From positions 10,430,062-10,494,061 of the forward strand of contig NC_080418.1 of assembly GCF_029873635.1 (NCBI RefSeq): DNA of 64,000 bases, given 5' to 3'. Shown here piece after piece: positions 11,241 to 23,151 of the stretch. The notes below the pieces were generated by a model. That model had not been told where the DNA came from. It saw only the letters and a list, made by a program, of their open reading frames with translations, and made no database searches. A program made the position numbers and the translations under genes. The DNA comes from Malania oleifera. Its lineage: Eukaryota > Streptophyta > Magnoliopsida > Santalales > Ximeniaceae. How positions within the stretch are numbered: the stretch's first letter is position 1; every line of letters starts with the position of its first letter.

Positions 11241-12129
11241 TTCAATGCATTTCTTAAAAATTGTGAAAAGATTTAAAGAAAAGAATACAAATAACAAATA
11301 TTGAAAATAATTTTTCACAAGTATGTTGGGAGTGTTATACTTATTATCCAAATATTATAGTTATACCCATCCACAACTTTACATAGTTGTGCCATACACA
11401 TAATAGAATATGCACGAAATAAATTAAATCAGTGTAATGTTCAGGAGGAAAGTAGCATTTCTATCATTTATAAGTGAATTTTCTAATGCTAGCGTTTCAA
11501 AGGCAAGTTGAAGTTGTCAATTGGATGAACACAAGCGTACCATCATATGTCAATTACTAGAGGGATGTAAAAGGTATAGATCTATTTGATGGTTAAGAAC
11601 CGATTAGTATCACTTTTTAAAAGTCAAGAAAAATTTACCCTCTTTTTTTTTTTTAAATCTCAAGTATTGCCACTATCTTTTATTAAAAAATAAAAATAAA
11701 AAAAGGACAAGAAAAATTGTGCACCTTGAGAAAAAAAAAAACTTTAATTATATATATTATTTTGATAAAATACAAGACTCGCTGAGACACCATCACTGAA
11801 TATTAATATAGGAAAAAGAAAGAGTGAATTTGACGCATGAAAAATATGCTCCTCAAAATCTACCATAGCCATAACGGCCCACTTACCCACGCAAAACAAA
11901 GAACAGCAAAAATAATATATATACGACAAAACTGTGAGTGCCCATTCCACTCCCACTGGCGCCAGTTGAAAAGTGAGCAGGGAAAGATCTAAGTGTTACC
12001 ATTTCAAAGAATTATTCATCAATAATTGAAGCAGAATAGGAGCCCCACCACGGCCCTGCTGCAAGATTTTCTCACTCACCAGTCAGTCACCACACCAGGC
12101 AGCAAGCCCCCCTCCCCTTCCATGTGCTT
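11241..12129. other. AT-rich intergenic sequence
   Basis: No gene recognised. It holds A/T homopolymers near 11640-11740 and a slightly less AT-rich stretch at 11940-12120. Confidence 0.4.
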
Positions 12130-15100
12130 GTTGCTCATTTAAGCTACACAAAAGGAAGTGCACATAACTCTTTATTACAAATTAAAGATGCCCACTCTTC
12201 AGCTCCAGCTCAGCTCCCTAGCTCAGACCAGAATCCTAAAGAAAGGGACACCACGTGAATGGCTTCAACAGATTTGTTATTCCCTTTTTGTTGTTCTTTT
12301 TTTTTTCTTCTGCTTGGTCAGTTATTTTTTGCTCGAGATTCTCTCATTCTGTTATTCCCTCTCCCTATTTATCTTGCTACCTGTGTACAGTTCTGATTAC
12401 AAGAAAAGGAGGACGAATCCTTCTTCCTCATCTTCATCTTCCTCTATTTTCTGCTTCTTCCAGTGCTCATGTCGTTTTGTTTCAATTTGTTTTATGGTAT
12501 CAGAGTTAGGTTGGTCTTAATGGCTCGAATCGACTCCACCAATTCCAATCAAGACACCAATCAAAACCAAAACCAAAACACCAATTCAACAGCCTCAAAC
12601 CATCTTGATCCATCACAGCCCATTAGCCCATACTCCATCAGCACTAACGACCACTCTGGAGCTTTACTTGTCACGCAAGTGTTGGATTCCAACAATTATC
12701 ATCCTTGGGCAAGATCAATGAAGCGTGCCTTGCGTATTAAGAACAAGCTGGGTTTCATCAATGGTAGCATTTGTGAGCCAACTGATCCTGACAGTCCCTT
12801 GATGGATCATTGGCTTCTTTGCAATGACATTATTATTACCTGGCTGCACAACTCCATGTCGGTTGACATCAAATGTAGCACCCTGTATGCAGAAACGGCA
12901 CACCAGCTATAGGTTGAGCTCGAGCATCGTCTAGCGCAACAAAATGCCCCAAGGATTTATGAAATCAAACAAGGGATAGCTGCCTTAATGTAGCAACAAG
13001 ATTCCGTGAGTTGTTACTTCTCCAAGCTAAAAACACTTCTCGATGAACTGATGAACTATGAATCCATCCCTAGATGTAGCTGTGGTGGCTTGAAAGCAAT
13101 GATCAAAAATCAACAAAGGGACTGGGTAATGAAATTCCTAATGGGACTCAATGATTCCTACAAAGGTTTGAAGGCATAGATATTACTTATTAAACCTTTC
13201 CCCAATTTGAATGAAGTTTACTCGATCATCCAACAGGAAGAGAAGCGTAGAGAGATATCTTCTGACCCTTCTCCCACTGAACCCTTTGCTCTCCTGGCCA
13301 AGGATAGCACCAGACAACTCACACCTCAAAACAACTCTCAGAGACGTGACAAATACTACTATTCTCATTGCAAAATTCATGGTCACTCTCTAGAGAAATG
13401 TTTTAAGGCCAACCCCAACAAACCAATGTGCAATCACTGCCATATTCCTGGACATACTACAGAGAAATGTTACAAACTTCATGGCTATCCTCCAGGGCAC
13501 AAACTTCAGGGTAGAATTCCGCCTATTAGCTCGTATGCTCATCAGGTTTCAGCATCTCCTCCACCTGTTCTAGAACAAGGAACTCATGAAGGTCAAAGCA
13601 CTACACCCAAGAACAATACCAACAACTGATGGCCATGCTCCAACAGACCAGTCAAGCCTCAATTCATTCTATTCAAACTGCCATTGCTACTCCTCATCCG
13701 CACATTCCTCAATTCTCTGGTATACCTTTATGTCTCTCAGCTTACACCACCAAGCCCAAAGATATTTCAACTATTCCCTGGATAATTGACACAGGCGCAA
13801 CAGATCATATGGTCTGTGCAACCTACTTCTTCACTTCAATAACAGCTAAAGTCTCCTACTCTATAACCTTGCCTAATGGAGAAGCTGTTTGTAACACCCC
13901 GACCCCGAGGGGCCTGGGATATTAACTCTTTACTACTGATTTACAGCGGAAGCAAATAAACTCGATTCTTATTAAACCAGAGCGCTAATTATTCATGTTA
14001 CAATCACTTATTTCAAAAGAAGAAAATTATACAAACGTAAATATCTGAAATCATACTATATTTCTAATTAATCTTTATTTTTCTAATCCCCACCCGCATG
14101 CTTGCTAAGCCTGATTTCCGACATGTCCTTCAGAGTTATCTGAAATAAAATATGATTGGGGTGAGACGACGCTCAGTAAGTAAATAAGATTATTATTAGT
14201 GTGTGGCTAAAATGAGCTTTTAAAGAATTTCGTAAAACAATATTTAATAATATAACTTCAAGATTGCTTTTAGAATAAATATAAATTTAAAAATTTCTGC
14301 ATAAAACTTTTGTCATCAATTTCAACAGTAAATTTTTATAATCATATATTATAACTGCTAAATTAAACTTTTAACTTTAAAACTGTAAAAACATTTAATG
14401 ATAAACATACATATACTTTTCCTTATACGTTTTCCTTAGATCGTCATTTAAGCACCAGAATGATCCTTTTCACGTAAACTTATACTTTTCCTTCAAATCA
14501 TCAGTAACTTGTATACGTAATTAAATATGTATAAACATATATTATAAAAACCACCCTTAGGCCTTTTTGCCATAAGTCATGTTTACCCCCATGACTGGGT
14601 TGTGCGGTCCGAAGACTGGACTTAGCTGGCTGGCCGACCAAACTAAATCAACGTACGTAAACTTTAAGTGAGATTTTCCTTATTAAGTCCTGGACTTAAA
14701 CCAGGTGTGCACTCAGGAGAAATCCACTAACATAAATAACCACTCTGTAAACAGTGTGGGTGCACTCTGATCCGTATAAACTTTAAGCTGCGGTACCGAG
14801 CATCTGTAACTTTGAACTTTCGTTGCCATAAGGGGTTTGAAAATCATCTTATTATAATTTATGCAATTTAAAATAATATCGTGAAAATCTCATCTTTACT
14901 CATATTTACATAAAAAAAATGTAACGTAGAAATAAACTCATGCCACACAATTTTTGTGTTAAAAATATATATATAATTTTATTTTTGAATAGAAAGAAAT
15001 GCTGAAAATTTACCCGAGGGGATTGGAACATTTCTTAACTCAAAAATAGATGCAAGTATATTAAAGATAGAACTGGTATAATTAAATATGCGTAAAAATA

Positions 15101-15489
15101 AACTCATGGAAATTTTGTGGAACTAAGTAACATAATTAAAATTTACGTACAAAATAAGCTCGGGTATGAATTTAAAATAAAAAGAAACTAACATAATCAA
15201 AATTTACTTACCTTCTTCTTTTACCGTGTGCTACGAACACAATAATTATCTTTAAGAAATGAGATCGGAAAAAGTGGGTGATTAAGAATTTATTCAAAAA
15301 TTCTCTCTCCACCACAAATTCTTTCACTCACTAATCCTTCTCTTCCTTGGAAAATTATTGTGAAAAATGAAGGTTGAGAGCTCCCTATTTATAGGAAAAT
15401 TTTGGGGAAGAAATAGAATTTATAAAAGTGTGGGGAGATAGGTAAAATTATAATTTTAAAAATTAAAGAATGGGCAAGGTATGGGTTGA

Positions 15490-15822
15490 GTGGAGGCTAT
15501 TTAGGAGTGCTTGCCACCATTCCCACTAAATAAATTTTTAATTAATTACTTTCCTAATTAATTAATCCATTACCTAACTAATTATTTTATTATTTTATTA
15601 TTTTTCTTAATCATTATTATCATTATTATTATCATTGTTATTAATTTTAAACTTGAGTGGAGGCCATTTGGGAGTGCTTGCCACCATTCTCACTAAATAA
15701 ATTTTTAATTAATTACTTACCTTATTAATTAATCCATTACCTAACTAATTATTTTATTATTTTATTATTTTTCTTAATCATTATTATTATCATTGTTATT
15801 AATTTTAAACTATATTTAGTAT
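15490..15822. repeat. Tandem duplication of about 165 bases in the LTR
   Basis: The block containing GAGTGCTTGCCACCATT, an AATTAATTA-rich stretch and ATCATTATTATC occurs twice in a row, the second copy starting near 15655, with only small differences. Confidence 0.8.
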
Positions 15823-15875
15823 TTATTTTATTTTATTTTATTTTTGAACAAGAATTAAATTTAAATTTTAAAAAC

Positions 15876-16205
15876 TCATGTGGGCCCCATGTAGTCTTGT
15901 GGGCCCCACACAATTTCGAGACCCAAATGGATCGTACGTAATTCCAATAACTCTTATACGATTTTATGCATCCTGCATAGTTTTGAGACTTGTGAAAACC
16001 TTCATACGGTTTCGGGACTCATGTGGGCCCCACACAGTCTTGTGGGCCCCGCATAGGATACCTATATTATTATTATTTTATCATATATCTCTACAAATTA
16101 TATCAGTTAAAACATTATTTTATGTACTTATTTACGTATATAAACAGTGTCTTGTGGCTCCGGGACTCATGTGGACCCCACATAGTATTGTGGGCCCCAC
16201 ATATG
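15876..16205. repeat. Dispersed GTGGGCCCCA words in the LTR
   Basis: Near-palindromic GTGGGCCCCA/ATGTGGGCCCCACA words recur at about 15879, 15899, 16023, 16042 and 16189, with one degenerate copy near 16170, often beside GGGACTCATGTGG. The opposite copy at 44040-44225 has the same series, decayed. GGGCCC-type cores resemble TCP-factor sites, but function is not shown. Confidence 0.6.
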
Positions 16206-18420
16206 ATACCTATATTATTATTAACTTATTATGTATTTCGACAAATTATGTCTGTCAAAACACTATTTTATGTATATATACTTATTTACGTGTACAAATA
16301 GTGTCTATCCTGTTTATCCTATGAAATTCCATTTTGACCAGGCCGACCTCCAGGGAGCGACTGAGCCGCAATGGTCTCTGAGCACTCGCTAAGACAAGGT
16401 CTTTCTTAGGCATCAAACATGGAATCAAGGATCCTACAGAAAAACACTTCTGTATTGATATTAACTTAATGACTATTTTTATTATTTTATTATTATTGTA
16501 CTTTAATCATATATATATATATTTTTGGGTCATCACACTGTTTCTGTGACCCATATTGGCACAGTGACACCAACAAAAGACCTTATTCTTCACAATGTCT
16601 TGTGTGTTCCATCCTTTTCTTTTAATCTCATCTCTGCTCGAAAATTGGATCACACCTTGAAGTGTTGTCTCATTTTCTTATCTGAAAATTGTTTTGTTCA
16701 GGACCTTTTGACTTGGCGCACGACTGGAATGGGTGAGGTGAAGAATGGGTTATACCATTTGCTATGGAATGAAGTCTCTCCAACATCTTTGACTCAAGCA
16801 CTGTCCAAAGTCACCAACATACCACCAAAAGTTGCTGCCATTACCAACAGCCAGAGCCTGGACCTTTGGCACTATCACCTAGGACACCCTTCATCAGTAA
16901 AATTAGATTTCCTTAACCTTGAACCTGTATGCAAAACTTCACTAAATGCTAAGCCTTGCTTTGTTTTTCCCTTAGCCAAGCTTCACAAGCTTCTTTTTTC
17001 CTGTAGTCAACACAAATCTGAACATCATTTTGAACTCATTCATTGTGATCACTGGGGGCCATGTAATGAAGTTTCTTATGATGGTTTCCGATACTTTCTT
17101 ACTATTGTTGATGACTTCAGCAAGTGCACCTGGGTATATCTTTTGAAATTTAAATCTGATGCAAGTTCCACCTTAAAAGGATTTTGTGCCCTGATAAAAA
17201 CTCAATTTGCAACCAAAATCAAAACCATTCGAAGTGACAACGGAGGCGAGCTTGATTTGAAACAATTTTATCATGAGAAGGGCATCATTCACCAAAGAAC
17301 TTGTGTTGAGACCCTTGAACAAAATGCCACAGTTGAAAGAAAACACCAGGACATCTTAAATGTTGCAAGAGCCTTGAGATTCCAAAGTGGACTTGCTGTC
17401 AGATATTGGAGTAACTGTGTGCTGACAGTAGTCTACCTCATTAACTGAACCCCATCTATCATCTTAAAATCCAAAAGACCTTTTGAACTCCTGTTTAAAT
17501 CCAAGCCTGCATATGCCCACCTCAGAGTCTTCGGTTGCTTAGCCTTTGCCTTAACTCTTTCAAATAACAGACACAAGTTTGATGCACGAGCCAAAAAGTG
17601 CATTTTCTTGGGATACCCCTTTGGGGTAAAGGGATACAAACTGATGGACCTCCAAACTAAAAAAATCTTCATCTCAAGGAATGTCGTTTTTCATAAAGAC
17701 ATTTTCCCCTTCCAATCTAGAGAAGCCACTTCTGTCCCTACTACTCAGCTTCCTTTTCCTCAACCTACTATTGTGGACTTCTCCTATGAAGACTCTCCTA
17801 CACCAGCTGATGCCACTGCAGAACCTAACAACCCACAAAACACACCAAGTCAACCTTCAACATCACCGCAACCTCTTGGTGAGACCTCAGACCACACTAT
17901 AGGCAGCCCTCATCTCCCAAGGAGATCTACTAGAACCAAGAGGCCACCATCCCACCTTGAACACTTCATCTGTCAACAAGCTAGCTCTGCTAGCTCTCTC
18001 ACCCATTCACAGGAGTCCAACAAGAAACGAGGTCATGCAGCTCCAGGTAGTCCTTCTCCACTATGTGCCACTTTATCTTATCATAACATTACACCTAAAC
18101 ACAAGATTTTTGTCACCACAATCACTAAAAACACCGAACCTCATTCATATCATGATGCTGTTGAGGATCCTAATTGGGAGAAAGCTATGCAGACTGAGAT
18201 TGCAGCTCTTGAACAGAATAAAACCTGGGTTATCACTGATCTTCTTCCTGGTAAGCAGGCCATCGAATGCAAAATGGGTTTACAAAATAAAATACAATGC
18301 CAATGGGACCATTGAACGATACAAGGCCAGATTGGTCTACAAAGGATACACACAGGAAGAAGGCATAGACTATCATGAAACTTTCTCCCTTATAGCTAAC
18401 AACAACAGTAATAAAAGTTA

Positions 18421-18517
18421 ATCAAATAGGTCCGGTCCCCCCGTGTCATGCTTCGACAACCTGAATCAAAGTTAGTAGCCTTTGCTCATGACTTCGAGTG
18501 CCTAGTTATATATTCGG
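18421..18517. other. Unassigned junction sequence
   Basis: 97 bases between the cut end of Copia 1 and the Gypsy LTR end at 18518. They match neither clearly. Confidence 0.3.
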
Positions 18518-20226
18518 TGTATAGCGACCTGCTTAATTTTCACATTTTTTTTAAACAAAATAAAACCCAGTAGATCATAATCCACCTGGACCCATGGGAA
18601 CCAGGGATACATTAGAACACATAACGGAAGCCTAAGCATCAGGAAACATACAATCACAATATCATAAATATGAAAACATCCATCACAATACCATAAATAT
18701 CAGAGTCACTATATCCACTGTATTTTAGTATACACATCCTAAAAACAAAATCTAGGGACATTCCCTACAAAATCCAACTGTCCCTACTACAACTTACCCT
18801 TCAAAGAGGGTAGCTCAACAACACTAGATCAGCAGGGCTTTTCCAACTCTCTTATCAGGGGCTACTGAAAAGTTTATAAAATTTGGGGTGAGACACCTCT
18901 CAGTAAGGAAAATAAACTAATACTAGTGTGTGGCAACATAAGTATTCTGTGTTATACATATACCATACAGAACATATTCAGTAAACTGTTATGTCAAATC
19001 TGGGAAAACATATGTATCATCAAAACATGGCAGAACATACTGCATTTTCATAAACATATATCATCTCATATAATAATAATATGAAAACAATCCTGGTAGG
19101 TTAACTAAATGTTGTCATATATTACCCCCACATGACTGGGTTGTGTGGCCCGAAGGCGGGACCTGACAATGGTTGGTCGACCATTGCCAAGTCAAAAGTA
19201 TAGTCTGTAAGTCTTATGGGTCTGCCCGATCTGGTCCGTACACCAAGGGTGATCACACCCTTCTTAAAAACCACATCGACCATCCAATCTCACACCACTT
19301 CATACAGCGGTGTTGACACAAATATCATGATCATGAAGACTATGGGCACATAGCAACGGTACCGTGCAAGTGTTAGCCTAAACCAAGCCAACTAGGTTCT
19401 GATATCATATAACATATACTGAAACTGTGATACATGGATATTTCATATCATTAATTATCAAATCAATCATCTCATTTTTCAAATATACGTATATCATGAA
19501 AATCATCAGCTCGTACGCTGATATTTCACATTTTACCATAGCTCAGCCCATAAGCCGGCAAATCATACCCATAGCACAGCTCGTACGCTGGCAAATCATT
19601 TCTATAGCTCGGCATGTATGCTGGAAAATCATACAAATAGCACAGCCCGTACGCTGGCAAATCATTTCCATAGCTCGGCCCTTATGCCGACAAATCATAC
19701 ACATAACTCGACTCGTATGCCAACAAATATATCAAAATCTCGGCCTATAGGCCGATTTTCCATTATAAAAATCCGTATCATAATCACAATCTCAAAAAAC
19801 AGTATTTCATAATAATTTCTAGTCATACCACACTAAACAGGTTTTTCGCATATTTAACATACCATCATTTTCAACAGTGTTTCCCAAATATAAATCATAT
19901 ATAAATATATTTATTTTCCCAAAATCAATTGCTATAATAATATACATACTTTTCATAAAAGAACTAACTTAGTTTATCCCCTTACCTGATTCTTGAAAAG
20001 CCCCAAAGAAAATCTATCCCACACCCGCAGGGTTCCCTACTCAACACCTTGGAAGCAACATTCCCTAGAACTAAAGTTCAGTATTTCTACGTGTACAACA
20101 TTTCCTATAACTGTCAAATAACCAAATACTGAGTAGCAAACTTTACCTTGGATTTGAGATGGTTTCCAATTCAGCCCCACCGATGATCCGCTCCAGCAGA
20201 CTTGTAGAGAACTTCCTCAGGACATA
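18518..20226 (-). mobile_element. Partial Gypsy LTR, antisense
   Basis: The sense (minus) end GCAGGTCGCTATACA resembles the LTR end GCAGGTCATTACA before the primer-binding site at 57607, and both share CCCATGGGT(C/T)CAGGT upstream. The other end resembles 56470-56710 (ACCCGCAGGGTT, GATCCGCTCC, GAGAACTTC), where it stops abruptly against Copia 2 at about 20227. No target duplication is visible. Confidence 0.75.
19535..19745. repeat. 33-34-base minisatellite in Gypsy LTR
   Basis: About six to seven degenerate copies of a unit of the form CATAGCTCGGCCCGTACGC followed by TGGCAAATCATTTC. The GTACGC core is preserved in several copies. Confidence 0.75.
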
Positions 20227-21161
20227 ATGTCTGGTACGCCTCAGTAGAATGGTGTGGCTGAAAGGCGGAATCGTACTATTATAGAAATGGTTAGGAGTAT
20301 GTTGAGTAATTCCTCAGTACCTATTTCATTATGGATGGAAGCCCTTAAAACAGCTGTGTATGTGCTAAATCGGGTTCCTAGTAAGGCAGTTCAGAAAACT
20401 CCTTTTGAACTGTGGACGAGAAGGAAACCGAGTTTAAGGCACTTTCATGTTTGGGGTTGTCTAGCAGAGATTAGAGTCTATAATCGAAATGAAAGGAAAT
20501 TGGATTCAAAGACTGTGAGTGAGTATTTTATTGGATACCTAGAAAAGTCTAAAGGGCATAGGATTTACTGTCCTAATCATAGTATGAGAATAGTTGAATC
20601 TGGTAATGCAAAGTTCCTTGAAAATGGTGAAATCAGTGGGAGTGATATATCATGAAATGTGGTCGTTAAAGAAATTCAGGTTCCTATACTGATATCTAGA
20701 CCTTTAACAGACATTGTTTTTCCTTTAGTTGTAGAAAGGCATGATAACATTGAACAACAATCTAATGATGTATCACTTCATAATGAAAATGTCACCTTTG
20801 AGCCAATTGTAGAACAATCACAAGAAATAGCATTAAGGGGATCTCAAAGAGTAAGGAAACCATCTATTTCTGATGATTATTTAGTATATCTGCAAAAGGC
20901 TGATTATGATTTAGGAACTAGTAAGGATCCCGTTACGTTTTCACAAGCCATTAAAAGTGATGATTCTGAAAACTAGATCAATGCCTTAAATGATGAGTTG
21001 AAATCTATGGAACAAAATAAAGTTTGAGACATCATTGATTTGCCTAATGGGTTTAAAACAGTTGGGAGTAAATGGGTCTTTAAGACCAAACACCACTGTA
21101 ATGGCAACATTAAACGATATAAAGCTAGACTTGTAGCAAAGGGTTTCACTCATAGGGAAGG

Positions 21162-23151
21162 TGTAAGAACCCGGAAAATATAAAAGGAATTTCTGTAGAT
21201 TTCGTCGACGAAGAGAAGCCGAGAGGTCTGGAAAAGTTTAAATATCAAACTTCGTCGACGAGGCTGCCGACATCCACGGCAAAATCCTTGACTTTTCATT
21301 GACGAAAACCGGGCGGGTCAAAGGCTTAAAAAGGGGATATTTGGTTTCTTCTTCATTAAGTTTCCTCACATCTCTCTCTCTACTCTCTCTCTCTCTAAAC
21401 TATCTCTCTCTCTCTCTCTAGATTTCCTTGCTGGTCGTTAATAGAATCGAAAATCTGAGGTTACCACGAGGATTGTGGAGGGATTCTCTACAACTTTTGT
21501 GGATCGGAATCTCGGTTCGAGCATTTTTGGGTTTCGGGCCAAAATCGAGGTAAGGCTCGATTTTCATTTTTGATTCAATATATGTGTAGTAGTATGGATT
21601 ACAAGCATGGTTAGTATTGTGATTTGTAGATTTCGGAGTCTTGGTTCATAGTTTTGAGGGCCGTAGAGTTCGTGGTTCGGTTTCGAGTTGAGGTAAGGGG
21701 ATTCTGTTTATATCAGTACATTTTCAAAATCAGGATCGGTAAGCCTGTAGGCTACGATCGTATGTATGTTTTAACTACTTATTTAGGGAAATCTATTGGG
21801 TAAAAACACGGGATTTTCGGGTTATAGTTTTCGCGAAAATTGGGGATTTTGAGTATCATCTCTTATTTGATTGAAAAACCGTTTATGTTGTTTAAACTGT
21901 ATTATTGAGGTGACCGTAATCTATATTTGCATAAACTGTATACTTGAAATTGTAAACGATATGATTTGCCGTAAACCAAATAAGTGTGGTACGTGTGTAT
22001 GTATGTAAATGTTCTAGGTATTTGTGAAAAACAGCTATGTGGCGGCTTATTACCGTACGCTGAAATGTATAGGGACGTGAGTTCCAAAGTGATTCTAGGT
22101 TTTGTGAAAAACGGCTAGGGGCGGCTAACTACTGTACGTCGTAATGGTTAGGGGCGGCTAACTACCGTACGCCGTAATAGCTAGGGACAGCTAACTACCA
22201 TACGCTGTGCCCTGTAATGGTTAACTACCGTGGGCAAGAGTGGCCGGCTCTATATCCGGGGTGCGAAATATCACCAGTATGATTCGGTTGGTCACTGAAT
22301 GTAGCAACGGACCACAGTGGGCCTAGGTTGATGCATCGTAGTTTGCACATGGTAACGTAATCGGGGTTAGACCAGGTGACCTTGTGTAGTTGCATATGTA
22401 GCAATGGATTCACTATTGGGCCTGAGTCGGAAACCTTCGTAGTTTAATGTGTTGGAATGTAACCGCTATGAAACTAGGTGACTTGTGCAGTTGTGAGTAG
22501 TGTGACGACACTGACCATATGTATGTATGTATGTATTTGAGTATCGTATGAACTGGAATGGATTTTGTGGAAATACTGGAACTGTATGGAATGGTATGGG
22601 AATGTATGGAACTTGTTTTGAAACTGTACGTATGTGTTTCAAACTGTATCGTATGTATGTGTTATGAAGTATGAAAATGACACTGGTATGCCACACACTG
22701 ATATAACCTGTTTTCTCCCTTACTGAGAGGTGTCTCACCCCGAATATATACAAATGTTTTTCAGGTCCTTCAGGTAGCCGAAACTAGCATCCTAGCATCT
22801 GGAAGCGGGGGTGTGTTTAGCTACTGCTAGTACCTGATAGGTACGAGTTTTGTAACTGGGTTGTCGTGATGGATTTTGTAGACACCCGTAGTATGTATAG
22901 TCTTGTGGGAATGTTTAACCTTGTATGGTATAGACTCTGGTATGGTACAGTTTGATGTATAGAAAGACCGAATTCCGCTGTGTATTTTGATGAGTATGGA
23001 CATGTGTATGTATGTATATAGAGCATTCGTTCACCCCACGGGGTCGGACCCTCTTATAGACATGATGTCATGTATGTTTTATATTGATACAGAGACAGGT
23101 TAGGTTACTTAATTCACCCCTGGGTCCCATTTCAGGGTTCGGGGCGTGACA
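21162..23151 (+). mobile_element. Solo Gypsy LTR in Copia 2 reverse transcriptase
   Basis: Ends TGTAAGAACCCGG and GGTTCGGGGCGTGACA, with an exact 5-base duplication GAAGG (21157-21161 and 23152-23156). Copia 2 reverse transcriptase reads directly up to one flank and on from the other. Same family as the antisense solo LTR at 39446-41260. It contains palindromic TTCGTCGACGA words near its start and a CTTACTGAGAGGTGTCTCAC module near its end. Confidence 0.9.
22025..22235. repeat. Degenerate ~33-base repeat in Gypsy LTR
   Basis: Four to five copies of a unit containing GGCTAACTACCGTACGC and GTAATGGTTAGGGGC. It has the same GTACGC core and a comparable place in the LTR as the minisatellite at 19535-19745. 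Confidence 0.65.

Larger units (their letters stand above)
13890..16537 (-). mobile_element. Solo Gypsy LTR (Tekay/Del-like) in Copia 1
   Basis: Plus-strand ends are TGTAACACCCCGACCCC and TTTGGGTCATCACA, flanked by an exact 5-base duplication CTGTT (13885-13889 and 16538-16542). The sense strand is taken as minus, because in the related 28292 copy the TGTAACACC end touches a primer-binding site. Copia protease is contiguous on either side, so the insertion is clean. A diverged, oppositely oriented relative lies at 43692-46588. Confidence 0.88.
12130..18420 (+). mobile_element. Copia element 1 (5' LTR end, gag, protease, integrase, start of RT), split by a solo LTR
   Basis: A primer-binding site TGGTATCAGAG (12495-12505) follows a pyrimidine-rich LTR end; the left LTR boundary is not resolved. 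Gag begins at 12520 with an Asn/Gln-rich N-terminus and a Copia-type gag N-domain (SGALLVTQVLDSNNYHPWAR), then two CCHC-like knuckles (about 13365-13500). Protease carries WIIDTGATDHMV (about 13780). The pre-integrase domain has LWHYHLGHPSSVKL (about 16863) and the integrase core lies at about 17030-17450. The start of reverse transcriptase ([16 protein letters not shown]) ends near 18410, where the element is cut off. A fossil with several breaks. The Gypsy LTR at 13890-16537 lies inside it, just after the protease. Confidence 0.85.
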
